Shown in pieces: positions 16,112-24,377 of a stretch of 64,000 bases of DNA (the first letter of the stretch is position 1; every line of letters starts with the position of its first letter). The notes below the pieces were generated by a model that was not told where the DNA came from, searched no databases, and worked only from the letters and a program-made list of their open reading frames with translations. This DNA is from 54-19 sp038210655 (GTDB taxonomy: Bacteria; Chloroflexota; Chloroflexia; Chloroheliales; Chloroheliaceae). The position numbers were made by a program, and so were the translations under genes. The DNA lies in the NCBI GenBank assembly GCA_038210655.1, contig JBBQWM010000005.1:124001-188000 (forward strand), given 5' to 3'.

Positions 16112-18076
16112 ATGATTGATAATACGCTAAGAAATGTTGACGAAATCGCTATGACAGTCCCGGACGATAGTTCTAGGCAGTCACCTTCAGATAAACCTCA
16201 TAAGCCTCCAATGCTCTCAGAGCGCCGGACGGCTCATACTACCCCTTTGCGTCCGTTAGAAGAAACTAATCTTTCTTATCTTGCCAGCCGCTCTGAATTG
16301 ATCGTAGAAGTCGAGCGGCAGGCCCGTGAGTTGCGGCTACTCCATGAAATGCGGACTGCCCTGGTCGGGGTGAACGACCTGGACGCGATTTTCACGACGG
16401 CGGTCGAGAGCATATCGGCGATTTTTGGGTTCGAGTTTGTCAGCGCCTACCGCCTGATTGATAACGAGTTACGTATTCAGGCTCAGGTCGGCTACGAGCA
16501 ATATTACGAGATGATCCCGTTTGGGGTGGGTATTTGCGGCAAGGTGGCCCTGACCGGGTTGGGGATGTTGGCCCCTGATGTGCGGAGTCATCCCGATTAT
16601 CTGGAAGCCGAACGCCGGGTGACAGGTCAGATTTGCGTGCCGTTGTTGGGGCCGGGCCACGAAGTGTTGGGTACGCTGGTGATCGAGTCGGACGAAAAGC
16701 GCAAATTGGACGAGCGGGATTACAAACTTTGTCAGGCCCTTTCCGAACACGTGGTGCTGGCGGTTGCTCAGGCGTTGGCCCACGAGCGCGAGAAACGTCG
16801 CTTGTCCCAACTGGCCTTGCTCAACCATGTCGGGCGTGACCTGGCGGCAGCCCTCGACGAGCAGCAAATTATCGAGCGGGTGACCGGCCCGGTACGCGAG
16901 ACTTTGGACTTATATAGCGTTAATATCGGTCTGATCCGGGGCAATTTCCTGGTCTTTCGGGTTATGTCTAGCAACAGCAAGAGCGGGACCCGCGAGTATC
17001 GCTGGCCGCTTGATACCAATTCGCTGGTGTGCCACAGCGCTCGTAGTGGCGAGATGATCGTTTGTCACGATGTCCGGGCTGAACCACGCTATATGCCGAT
17101 CCCGGAAATTCCCAACACAAAAGCCCAGGTGATTTTGCCGCTCCGTCTGGCGGGCGAGGTGATTGGCGTGTTGGACGTGGAAAGCGATGGGCCGCGCGTA
17201 TTCGAGGATGATGATATTATTTTGTTCAAGACCCTGGCCGATCAGACTAGTGTGGCCTTGACCAATGCCCGCCGCTTTGCCGATTTGCAGCGTCAGAAGC
17301 AAGAATTAAACGATACCAACCGGGCCTTAGCCGAGGCTAACCGGCTCAAAAGCGAGTTTTTGGCGAACGTTAGCCACGAATTGCGTACCCCGCTCAACTC
17401 GATTATCGGCTATATCGATATGATCCAGAGTGGTTTTTATGGCGATTTGCCGGGCGATATGAACGACCCGGTTGAGCGGGTCTACCGCAATGGGCGGCGG
17501 TTGATGGCTCTTATCAACGATGTGCTTGACCTGGCGAATATTGAGGCCGGACGTATGCAGTTGATGATGGAGGACGCTCTAACCAGCGAATTGCTTTCGT
17601 CGATAACGCTTGCCAACAAAGAGGTTGCCGAGGAAAAAGGTCTCGAATTTTATGCCGAGGTGCTTCCTAACGCGCCCCGGATTATCTGCACCGACATTAA
17701 TCGGCTCCGACAGATGGTCAACAGTTTACTGTCAAATGCGATCAAGTTTACCCACGAAGGCGCGATCCGCTTTTTGATTGCTCCGGCCAACCCGAAAGCC
17801 AAACCGCCTCACAGTGAATTGGGCTACTTCCGTATCCTGGTCAGCGATACGGGCATCGGCATCCCCGAAGCCGAATTTGAGCATATCTTTGAGGAGTTCC
17901 GGCAGGTGGACGGTAGCAGTACTCGCCAGTTTGGGGGAACTGGCCTCGGTCTGGCCCTCGCTCGTCGGTTGGCCCGCGAGTTGGGCGGCACCCTCGAAGT
18001 CGCCAGCGAACTCGGTCGCGGCAGCACCTTCACCCTGACCCTCCCGATCAGACCTTCCTCGCAGCCGGTGGGTTAA
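16112..18076 (+). CDS. Sensor histidine kinase with two GAF domains
   Basis: The protein has 654 residues and no membrane segments, so it is probably a cytoplasmic sensor. Two GAF domains (about residues 65-210 and 220-385) are followed by a HisKA domain with NVSHELRTPLNSIIGY (phospho-acceptor His about residue 422) and a HATPase domain with an N-box in RQMVNSLLSNAIKF, DTGIGIPE and GGTGLGLALARRLA. It should autophosphorylate and pass phosphate to a response regulator, but none is adjacent (orphan kinase). TTG at 16109 adjoins the ATG at 16112, and a later ATG at 16151 is possible; no start has a strong ribosome binding site. Confidence 0.94.
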   Translation: MIDNTLRNVDEIAMTVPDDSSRQSPSDKPHKPPMLSERRTAHTTPLRPLEETNLSYLASRSELIVEVERQARELRLLHEMRTALVGVNDLDAIFTTAVESISAIFGFEFVSAYRLIDNELRIQAQVGYEQYYEMIPFGVGICGKVALTGLGMLAPDVRSHPDYLEAERRVTGQICVPLLGPGHEVLGTLVIESDEKRKLDERDYKLCQALSEHVVLAVAQALAHEREKRRLSQLALLNHVGRDLAAALDEQQIIERVTGPVRETLDLYSVNIGLIRGNFLVFRVMSSNSKSGTREYRWPLDTNSLVCHSARSGEMIVCHDVRAEPRYMPIPEIPNTKAQVILPLRLAGEVIGVLDVESDGPRVFEDDDIILFKTLADQTSVALTNARRFADLQRQKQELNDTNRALAEANRLKSEFLANVSHELRTPLNSIIGYIDMIQSGFYGDLPGDMNDPVERVYRNGRRLMALINDVLDLANIEAGRMQLMMEDALTSELLSSITLANKEVAEEKGLEFYAEVLPNAPRIICTDINRLRQMVNSLLSNAIKFTHEGAIRFLIAPANPKAKPPHSELGYFRILVSDTGIGIPEAEFEHIFEEFRQVDGSSTRQFGGTGLGLALARRLARELGGTLEVASELGRGSTFTLTLPIRPSSQPVG

Positions 18077-18100
18077 CACCCAGATTATTCTCTAGGTGTT

Positions 18101-18241
18101 TATAGTAAAATTCAGAGTAACCAAACTCTTGTAGGAGCGAGCTTCCGCTCGCGATGGAAGGGACGGTTGGGTGTTCAATCGCGAGCAGAAGCTCGCTCCT
18201 ACAGACGATTGGATCGCTCAATTGCTTTGCTTTTTACTATA
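18101..18241. mobile_element. Family B miniature inverted-repeat element, copy 1
   Basis: The 141-bp element has ends TATAGTAAAA (18101) and TTTTACTATA (to 18241), plus a strong inner palindrome from GTAGGAGCGAGC (18131) to GCTCGCTCCTAC (18202). It fills the gap between the histidine kinase and a convergent small gene. Its right end contains the stop codon of that gene (TAG on the minus strand at 18237-18239). Imperfect AGGTGTTT/AGGTTTTC flanks may be an eroded target duplication. Confidence 0.8.
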
Positions 18242-18482
18242 GGTTTTCTTGACGTTTGGGGGTTCCATAAAGGTAGTGGTCGTGTTCCACAGACCAATCT
18301 TTTGGCCCGTCATAAGTCCCGATTAAGCTTTCAAGCACATCCCAGGCATCTTCTTCAAGCTGCTCATCTGCCGGTAGAGCCGCCTGTACTATTATGAGGT
18401 AGCGGGTATTTGGTTCTAAATCGGGCGGCGATTCGGGACGAAAAACCTCACCATCGTATACCACTGACAAAGTTTTGGTCAT
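18237..18482 (-). CDS. Small antitoxin-like protein (AF2212/DUF104-like)
   Basis: The 81-residue protein starts MTKTLSVVYDGEVFRPE and continues PDLEPNTRYLIIVQA, matching the short beta-barrel pattern of AF2212-like (DUF104) proteins annotated as possible antitoxins. The ATG at 18482 is preferred over an upstream in-frame start at 18518. No toxin gene is next to it; the neighbours are Uma2 genes, so a toxin-antitoxin role is unproven. Its last sense codon and stop lie in the terminal repeat of the family B element. Confidence 0.75.
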   Translation of the reverse strand: MTKTLSVVYDGEVFRPESPPDLEPNTRYLIIVQAALPADEQLEEDAWDVLESLIGTYDGPKDWSVEHDHYLYGTPKRQENL

Positions 18483-18567
18483 TGTGCGCCTTTCGCAAAC
18501 ACTATTGCCCTCTTTCACTTTTTATCCTGCTCAATTATAACACGTAAGATATCTATTGCTTAGATAT

Positions 18568-19143
18568 TTATTCAAAAAGGGTCTTAACGGGCAGTTTGAA
18601 GCCGGGGATAATATTCTCGCCGTCTAAGTCGTCCGATAGGTCGAGCGTCTGACGTTGATTGCTGCCATATCGATAGATGTAAGCTTTTTTAAGTTCCAGT
18701 TCGATCACCCAGACTAATTTAGCTCCGGCGTTATGATATTCCAATACCTTTGTCTCGATCTCAGTAAAGCTGTTGCTGGGCGAAACTACCTCAACCGCCA
18801 GATCAGGCGCAAACGACATCGTATAAACATTTTTGGTTACTCGGCTAGTTTGTACGAAAGAGACATCCGGCAGCCTGACTGTATCGGTGTTGGGAACCGT
18901 AGCATAACGCGCATCCGAGCCATAAATTTCGCCTAGCTTGTGCTGAAGTACGTAGGTTTCCAGGTGGATGTGCAACCGGGAAGCCACTCTGCAATGTCGT
19001 TCGTTCGCACCGGGCATATCTTCACCTGCAAAATCTTTTTCGACCAGCTTTCCGCTCACCAATTCATAACGCTTGCCGTCATCTGGCAACGCCTCAAACT
19101 CGCGTATTATATAAGTTTTTTCAAGCTCCAAAGCGGTTGTCAT
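18568..19143 (-). CDS. Uma2 family (DUF820) protein, tandem copy 3
   Basis: This 191-residue PD-(D/E)XK-like protein has the Uma2 signatures DDGKRYELVSGKLVE, RLPDVSFV, PDLAVEVVSPSNSFTEIETKVLEYH and LVWVIELELKKAYIY, and it ends DGENIIPGFKLPVKTLFE. It is the last of three same-strand Uma2 genes separated by 34 bp each; AAGGA precedes the ATG. It shares its N-terminal MTTALELEKTY and C-terminal sequence with the next gene, so the array arose by tandem duplication. Cellular role unknown. Confidence 0.92.
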   Translation of the reverse strand: MTTALELEKTYIIREFEALPDDGKRYELVSGKLVEKDFAGEDMPGANERHCRVASRLHIHLETYVLQHKLGEIYGSDARYATVPNTDTVRLPDVSFVQTSRVTKNVYTMSFAPDLAVEVVSPSNSFTEIETKVLEYHNAGAKLVWVIELELKKAYIYRYGSNQRQTLDLSDDLDGENIIPGFKLPVKTLFE

Positions 19144-19177
19144 AGCTAATCCTTACTTCTAAAGCTTACTCGTCTGC

Positions 19178-19729
19178 CTACTCAAAAAGGGTCTTAACGG
19201 GCAATTTGAAGCCGGGTATAATATTCTCGCCATCCAGTTCGTCTTTGAGGCCCAGAACCTGGGGTTTATCTGCGTTGGGGTGATAAACGAAAACTAGCTT
19301 GTTACGTGGATTGATAACCCATACTAGCCGCACCCCGGCCTTAAGATAATCTTCCACTTTATCATCCACATTAAAGGTTACGTCGGTACGAGATACAACC
19401 TCGACCGCTAGATCAGGCGGCCCCGGAAAGGCATCGTAATAGTTTATTCCAATTAGCCGCTCTTTTACTACAAAAGCCAGGTCGGGTCGGGGTGCATTTT
19501 CGGGATCGAGAACAAAAGCAATTCCTGGTAAGACCTGCCCCACATCTACTTTGCGGTTATACAGTCGCAATTCCGTATCTAAAATAGAGATAACTATACC
19601 GTGTCCAGTACTTGGGCCGGGCATTTCTAAAAGTTCCCCTCTAATTAATTCGTATTCTTTACCGTTATCCGGCAACGCCTCGAAATCGGCAATAGTATAA
19701 GTTTTCTCAAGCTCCAAAGCGGTTGTCAT
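19178..19729 (-). CDS. Uma2 family (DUF820) protein, tandem copy 2
   Basis: The 183-residue Uma2 protein contains DNGKEYELIRGELLEMPGPS, APRPDLAFVVKE, PDLAVEVVSRTDVTFNVDDK and LVWVINPRNKLVFVYHP, with the catalytic-type Asp and Glu-Val in place. The first 13 residues (MTTALELEKTYTI) and the last 18 almost equal those of copy 3, while the middle has diverged. AAGGA lies upstream of the ATG. Same operon as its two neighbours. Confidence 0.92.
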   Translation of the reverse strand: MTTALELEKTYTIADFEALPDNGKEYELIRGELLEMPGPSTGHGIVISILDTELRLYNRKVDVGQVLPGIAFVLDPENAPRPDLAFVVKERLIGINYYDAFPGPPDLAVEVVSRTDVTFNVDDKVEDYLKAGVRLVWVINPRNKLVFVYHPNADKPQVLGLKDELDGENIIPGFKLPVKTLFE

Positions 19730-19763
19730 ACTTAATCCTTACTTCTAAAGCTCAGTGGTCTGC

Positions 19764-20327
19764 CTACTCAAAAAGGGTTCTAACGGGTAGCCTAAACCCC
19801 GGTATCAAGTCCTCGCCGTCCAGTTCGTCAATCAAGTTCAGTAGCCGAATATTGGGGTCGCCCAATCGGTGGATGTGAACATATCTGCCCGGTAGGTAGA
19901 TTGACCAGATTAAGCGTACCCCGGCCCTTTGATAAGCTTCGATTTTATCCTGTATTTTGTCAACCCTTTCGCTGGAGGAGATAACTTCAATTGCCAGATC
20001 AGGCGGTACAGGAATGGCGCTGCTAAGATCAAGTCCGACCAGCCTTTCGGCACTGACAAAGCCGACATCCGGCAACCGGGCGTTCTTCCTGGTGGCAGGG
20101 TCAAGCACAAAGGCTGCGCCGGGGAAAGTCTCTCCTAGCGGGTTAGGGTCAAGGTAGCGTTCTAAAAACTTGATAAGCTTGCGTACAACGCGAGCATGGT
20201 CTCCGCTTGGGCCTTGCATCTCTACTAACTCTCCATCTACCAACTCATATTTCTTACCGTTATCCGGCAAAGCCATGAATTGTTCCAGCGTATAAGTTTT
20301 CTTCTTACTTTCTAACGCTACCGTCAT
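19764..20327 (-). CDS. Uma2 family (DUF820) protein, tandem copy 1
   Basis: The 187-residue Uma2 protein has DNGKKYELVDGELVEMQGPS, ARLPDVGFVSAERL, PDLAIEVISSSERVDKIQDK and VRLIWSIYLPGR. It is the first gene of the array and the most diverged in its C-terminus, which still ends in the shared IPGFRLPVRTLFE pattern. GGAAGG precedes the ATG. It lies 107 bp beyond sucD on the same strand, with a hairpin in between. Confidence 0.92.
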   Translation of the reverse strand: MTVALESKKKTYTLEQFMALPDNGKKYELVDGELVEMQGPSGDHARVVRKLIKFLERYLDPNPLGETFPGAAFVLDPATRKNARLPDVGFVSAERLVGLDLSSAIPVPPDLAIEVISSSERVDKIQDKIEAYQRAGVRLIWSIYLPGRYVHIHRLGDPNIRLLNLIDELDGEDLIPGFRLPVRTLFE

Positions 20328-20382
20328 TGTACTGCCTTCCTGCCTTACTTTAATCTTGCTGGTTGCTTTACTGTGTCAGGTA

Positions 20383-20419
20383 GGAGAACAGTAGCCAGAA
20401 ATTCTAGCTACTGATCTCC
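20383..20419 (-). terminator. Hairpin between sucD and the Uma2 array
   Basis: Arms 20383-20395 and 20407-20419 pair over 13 bp with one mismatch (GGAGAACAGTAGC). No T-run follows on the minus strand, so it may be a transcript-stabilising or partial termination structure that separates sucCD from the Uma2 genes. Confidence 0.45.
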
Positions 20420-20434
20420 TGTTTGTAGGGTTTA

Positions 20435-21292
20435 CTAAATAATATCGGCGATTTGGGCCGGGCTGTCCGCGACTCCAATGCCGTACTTTTTGAAAGCGGC
20501 GATCTTCTCGGCAGCGGTACCTTCGCCACCGCTAATGATTGCCCCGGCGTGACCCATCCGCTTGCCCGGCGGCGCAGTCTGGCCCGCGATAAAGCCGACC
20601 ACTGGCTTGGTAACGTGTTCCTTGACATATTCGGCAGCCAAGATTTCGGCGTTACCACCGATCTCGCCTAGCATTACGATCTTCTCGGTATGCGGGTCGT
20701 TTTGAAAGAGTTCGAGAATGTCGATAAAGCTGGTTCCGATGATCGGGTCGCCCCCGATACCGACTGCCGTACTCTGGCCCAGGCCCTTGAGGGTCAGGGC
20801 GTTCACTACCTCGTAGGTTAGCGTGCCACTCTTGGAAACTAGGCCGATACTGCCCGGTGTATGGATAAAGCCGGGCATAATGCCGACTTTTGCCTCGCCA
20901 GGGGTAATCAGGCCGGGGCAGTTGGGGCCGATCAGCCGCGCCCCTTTGTGCTTGACATAATGATAGACCGGGATCATGTCGCGTACCGGGATACCCTCGG
21001 TAATACAGACCACCAACGGGATACCGGCATCAACCGCTTCGATAATCGTGTCGGGCGCAAAACGAGCCGGAACATAGATAATCGAGACATTGGCTCTGGT
21101 AGCGGCAACGGCCTCTTTACAGGTATTGAAAATTGGAACCGTACCCTCAAACTTTTCGCCACCCCGTCCCGGCGTAACCCCGGCTACTACCGGCGTGCCG
21201 TACTCGATCATGGCCTTTGTATGGTAGCCGCCTTCACGTCCGGTAATGCCTTGCACCAAAAGGCGGGTATGTTTATCAACCAGAATGCTCAT
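20435..21292 (-). CDS. sucD: Succinyl-CoA synthetase (ADP/GDP-forming), alpha subunit
   Basis: This subunit binds CoA and carries the phospho-histidine; with SucC it converts succinyl-CoA, Pi and NDP to succinate, CoA and NTP in the TCA cycle. The length of 285 residues is normal. Visible motifs include the Rossmann start RLLVQGITGREGGYHTKAM, RLIGPNCPG and the active-site segment GKRMGHAGAIISGGEGTA. The ATG overlaps the sucC stop in a TAATG arrangement, indicating translational coupling. Confidence 0.98.
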   Translation of the reverse strand: MSILVDKHTRLLVQGITGREGGYHTKAMIEYGTPVVAGVTPGRGGEKFEGTVPIFNTCKEAVAATRANVSIIYVPARFAPDTIIEAVDAGIPLVVCITEGIPVRDMIPVYHYVKHKGARLIGPNCPGLITPGEAKVGIMPGFIHTPGSIGLVSKSGTLTYEVVNALTLKGLGQSTAVGIGGDPIIGTSFIDILELFQNDPHTEKIVMLGEIGGNAEILAAEYVKEHVTKPVVGFIAGQTAPPGKRMGHAGAIISGGEGTAAEKIAAFKKYGIGVADSPAQIADII

Positions 21293-22431
21293 TAGCTGCG
21301 CTCCTTTGCCACCTCAACGACTTTGCGGGCGGCCTCCATCAGGGTTTCCGCCGACTTCAAATTGGCTTCTTCCAAAATCTTGCGACCCTCGGCGCTATTG
21401 GTTCCGACCAGGCGGATCACAATCGGCACATCGGTCTTAATGTGTTCGAGGCCATCCACGATTCCACGTGCTACATCGTCGCCCCGTGTGATACCGCCAA
21501 AGATATTGAACAAAATGGCCTTGACATTCGAGTCGGTCAGAATGATACGGATCGCGGCGGTAACTTTTTCGGACTTTGCGCCACCACCGATGTCCAGGAA
21601 GTTGGCCGGTTCGCCGCCGTAAAGTTTTAGGCTGTCCATGGTTGCCATTGCCAGCCCGGCCCCGTTCACCACGCAGCCAATATTACCGTCCAGTTTGACA
21701 TAGGACAATCCGGCTTTGCGGGCCTCGTTCTCGGCTGGTTCTTCTTCGCCCAGGTCGCGCAATTCTTCGACTGCTTTGTGGCGGTAGAGCGCGTTATCAT
21801 CAAAGACCATCTTGCCGTCCAATGCCAGCCACTCGCCCTTGCCGGTCAGGATCAACGGATTGATTTCCAGAATTTCGGCATCATTCTCGACAAAGGCCCG
21901 GTAAAGCTCTTTGGCAATGGTGACAAAGCCGTTGACTTTATCGGGGGCGATGCCCATGCCAAAGGCCAGTTCGCGGGCCTGATAGTCGCCTAAGCCCAGA
22001 AATGGGTCGGCTAGGACTCGAACGATCTTTTCCGGGCTTTCTTTGGCAACTTCCTCGATTTCGACCCCGCCCTCGCTGCTGCCCATCAGCGTAATGCCCT
22101 TAGCGGCCCGGTCGATAATCGCGCCGAGGTAAAATTCTTTGGCAATATCGGCTGCTGGATCGATCAGCACCTTTCGCACGATGCTACCCTTGATGGTCAT
22201 ACCCAAAATAGCTCCGGCCTTTTCTTCCGCCTCGTCCGCAGTTTTGGCAAGTTTTACTCCACCGGCCTTGCCACGTCCGCCCGCATGTACCTGGGCCTTG
22301 ACGACGACTGGGCCACCGAGATTTTTGGCAATTTCACGCGCCTCTTCGGGGCTACTAGCGACCTCACCTTTTGGAACCGGAATATTATACCGACCCAAAA
22401 TTTGCTTGGCCTGATACTCGTGTATCTTCAT
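21292..22431 (-). CDS. sucC: Succinyl-CoA synthetase, beta subunit
   Basis: The 379-residue ATP-grasp subunit binds nucleotide and succinate. Signatures are MKIHEYQAKQILGRYNIPVP at the N-terminus, VKAQVHAGGRGKAGGV, LEINPLILT, MATMDSLKLYGG and ANFLDIGGGA. It is the first gene of the sucCD operon. The upstream minus-strand region has a TATACT -10 box at 22520-22525. Confidence 0.98.
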   Translation of the reverse strand: MKIHEYQAKQILGRYNIPVPKGEVASSPEEAREIAKNLGGPVVVKAQVHAGGRGKAGGVKLAKTADEAEEKAGAILGMTIKGSIVRKVLIDPAADIAKEFYLGAIIDRAAKGITLMGSSEGGVEIEEVAKESPEKIVRVLADPFLGLGDYQARELAFGMGIAPDKVNGFVTIAKELYRAFVENDAEILEINPLILTGKGEWLALDGKMVFDDNALYRHKAVEELRDLGEEEPAENEARKAGLSYVKLDGNIGCVVNGAGLAMATMDSLKLYGGEPANFLDIGGGAKSEKVTAAIRIILTDSNVKAILFNIFGGITRGDDVARGIVDGLEHIKTDVPIVIRLVGTNSAEGRKILEEANLKSAETLMEAARKVVEVAKERS

Positions 22432-22519
22432 GGCCTCTCCTTTGATTGCTATATGGCTTTCGCTTTACACAGCAAAGGTCTACACAAACCTTTACGAAAC
22501 AGTTAACTTAGCTTAATTG

Positions 22520-22548
22520 AGTATAGCGCAAAGCCTGACCTGAAACAA
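22520..22548 (-). promoter_or_regulatory. Candidate sucCD promoter
   Basis: On the minus strand, TATACT (22520-22525) is preceded after exactly 17 bp by TTGTTT (22543-22548). The -10 box is good and the -35 box poor. It lies about 90 bp upstream of the sucC start. Confidence 0.5.
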
Positions 22549-22959
22549 GATTATGGGATGGATAAGTGGAGCAGGGGAACGAATTGCCCAAGCATAACTT
22601 GGACAATTCCTAAACAGGTGCAGTAGCGGCAAGGAATCGCCTCATCGCGCCCCTAGCTCTAAAAAATTAAGTCCTTTGTTTGTGATTTAACAAACTTCCT
22701 GTCCTTAATTTTAATGACATTGCTAGAGCGCGTCAAGCTATTGCTAACCGTCTTTTAACCCAAGATGATAGAACCTTACGATTGCAAGTATAATCAGACC
22801 TTATCTATAAGTTGCTCAAATAAACATAATCTATAACAGCAGCCTGACCCGCTTCTTTTTAGCCGAGAAAAACTTATCCGCCCGCGCTTTTCTGCTGTAT
22901 AATCTTTTGAAACTATCGTCAGCTAGAACCCGTTTGCGCCACCGCGCACATTGTGTCCA
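22549..22959. other. Intergenic region before the ThrE-like gene
   Basis: No ORF is supported. A TATAAT -10 box at 22898-22903 with a weak TTATCC 18 bp upstream could drive the plus-strand exporter gene. No hairpin or repeat-family member was noticed. Confidence 0.5.
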
Positions 22960-24264
22960 ATGCCAATGAAAAAAGAACCTGTAAAAAGTCGGGCGGCGGA
23001 GGAAATAGCGGCCTTACCGACCGATCAGCCCTTAAAAAAACTTCTAATGCTGGCGAGCCGGGCCGGTGAGATTTTGTTGAGTAGTGGAGCCGAGACCTCG
23101 CGGGTTGAGCAGACCGTCACTATGTTGGTCACAGCCTTTGGGGTTAAGCAGGTTCAGACGCTGGTCATAACGACCGGCTTATTTATTTCGATTGACGCTG
23201 AGAACCTCGAATATCCGCTTACTCTGGTGCGACGGGTCCCCCGTCGTAGCCTCAACTATACCAAAATTGCCGCTATCAACCAATTGTCCCGCCAACTTGT
23301 CCGGCACAACCTTAGCCTGGACGAGGCGTTGCAAAAGCTGGACGCTATAGAACAGGCGGCCCTGCCCTATCCGTTTTGGCTGGGAGTGGTAGCCGGAGGT
23401 GGGTCGGCGGCGAGTACGACCCTCTTGCTGGGTGGTGGCCCGCTTGATGTTCTACCCGCTTTTATCAGCACCATTTTGATTTTGCTGTTCCGACGGCTGC
23501 TCGAAAAAAGCAACGTCCCGGCTATTTTTGGAGAGTTCTTTGGAGCCGCCCTGGCGACCGCCATCGCGCTTGGCCTGAACTGGTTCGGTCTGCCGCTCCA
23601 GACTACACTGGTCATTACCGGTGGGATTATCCAACTGGTTCCAGGGGCCGCTCTGGTCGCAAGTGTTCAAGACGGTATTGCAGGCGAGTTAATTAGTAGT
23701 GCGGCACGGGGGCTGGAGACTTTTCTCAAAGGGGCGGCTTTGGCTTCTGGGGTAGGCTTGACCTTGAGCGGGGCGCTGGCATTGGGTGTTAGCATTTCAC
23801 TTGGCAAAACGACCGGGGAAGCCTGGCAAATTCCGATCCAGGTGGTAGCGGCTTTTTGTGCTGGGGTTTGCTACGCCATCGCCAATTACATACCCCGTTT
23901 TGCCATCGCTACTGCCGGGTTGAATTGTGGATTGGGTTGGTTGACTCATCTGCTGGTGGTGAATTTTGGAGGCGCTCCATTATTGGCGACCTTTTTGGCA
24001 GCGCTGGTAGTGGGGGCGGGAAGTTGGGAACTGGCCTACTGGCAACGCGCCCCGATCACGCTTTATATCCTGCCTGGTATCTTGCCGCTCTTGCCGGGGC
24101 TGACGATTTATCAAGGCATGCTAGAATTGGCCCGTAATCAGAGCCTTTCGGGGCTATTATTGTTGGCCCAGGCAGTTTTCCTGGGCGGCGCTTTGGCGGG
24201 CGGAGTGGCTCTTAGCAATTCTCTTATGCGTCCTTTGCTGCGCTATACCCGCCGCCGCCATTAG
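22960..24264 (+). CDS. Threonine/serine exporter family protein (ThrE-like)
   Basis: The 434-residue membrane protein has the two halves of ThrE: an N-terminal domain (DUF1212) with EILLSSGAETSRVEQTV and TTGLFISID, then about ten hydrophobic helices, with the DUF3815-type C-terminal half starting near residue 300. It probably exports threonine, serine or small peptides by proton exchange. Start choice lies between ATG 22960 and ATG 22966, with an in-frame TTG at 22951 and no clear ribosome binding site. The last 174 bp are duplicated at 26034-26207. Confidence 0.88.
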   Translation: MPMKKEPVKSRAAEEIAALPTDQPLKKLLMLASRAGEILLSSGAETSRVEQTVTMLVTAFGVKQVQTLVITTGLFISIDAENLEYPLTLVRRVPRRSLNYTKIAAINQLSRQLVRHNLSLDEALQKLDAIEQAALPYPFWLGVVAGGGSAASTTLLLGGGPLDVLPAFISTILILLFRRLLEKSNVPAIFGEFFGAALATAIALGLNWFGLPLQTTLVITGGIIQLVPGAALVASVQDGIAGELISSAARGLETFLKGAALASGVGLTLSGALALGVSISLGKTTGEAWQIPIQVVAAFCAGVCYAIANYIPRFAIATAGLNCGLGWLTHLLVVNFGGAPLLATFLAALVVGAGSWELAYWQRAPITLYILPGILPLLPGLTIYQGMLELARNQSLSGLLLLAQAVFLGGALAGGVALSNSLMRPLLRYTRRRH

Positions 24265-24365
24265 CGGATTAGCCCCGCCCAATTACAGTAGCCAGGGGTC
24301 AGGCAAGCAAAACCCCTCGCCCTGGTAGATTGAGATTGCCAGTAACTTTTTGGGTAAGTTTGATC
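24091..24365. repeat. 275-bp direct repeat, left copy
   Basis: It matches 26034-26308 base for base without an indel and with scattered substitutions. It contains the 3' end of the ThrE-like gene and the 3' end of a PII-like gene in convergent orientation. With the right copy it brackets the NhaP-type antiporter gene. Confidence 0.9.
24269..24365 (-). pseudogene. 3' fragment of PII-like gene
   Basis: On the minus strand the fragment reads LTQKVTGNLNLPGRGVLLA, equal to the C-terminal region of the complete PII-like gene at 26212-26562 apart from a premature stop at about 24299. It has no start and is a by-product of the 275-bp duplication. Confidence 0.85.
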
Positions 24366-24377
24366 TCTTCGTCCCTT

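Noticed and set aside
16469..16867. Long antisense frames inside the histidine kinase gene
   Set aside because: GC-rich codon shadow; the sense frame shows complete GAF, HisKA and HATPase domains.
18237..20327. Toxin-antitoxin or defence island around the antitoxin-like and Uma2 genes
   Set aside because: No toxin, methyltransferase, helicase or other defence gene is adjacent; Uma2 genes alone do not support a defence call.
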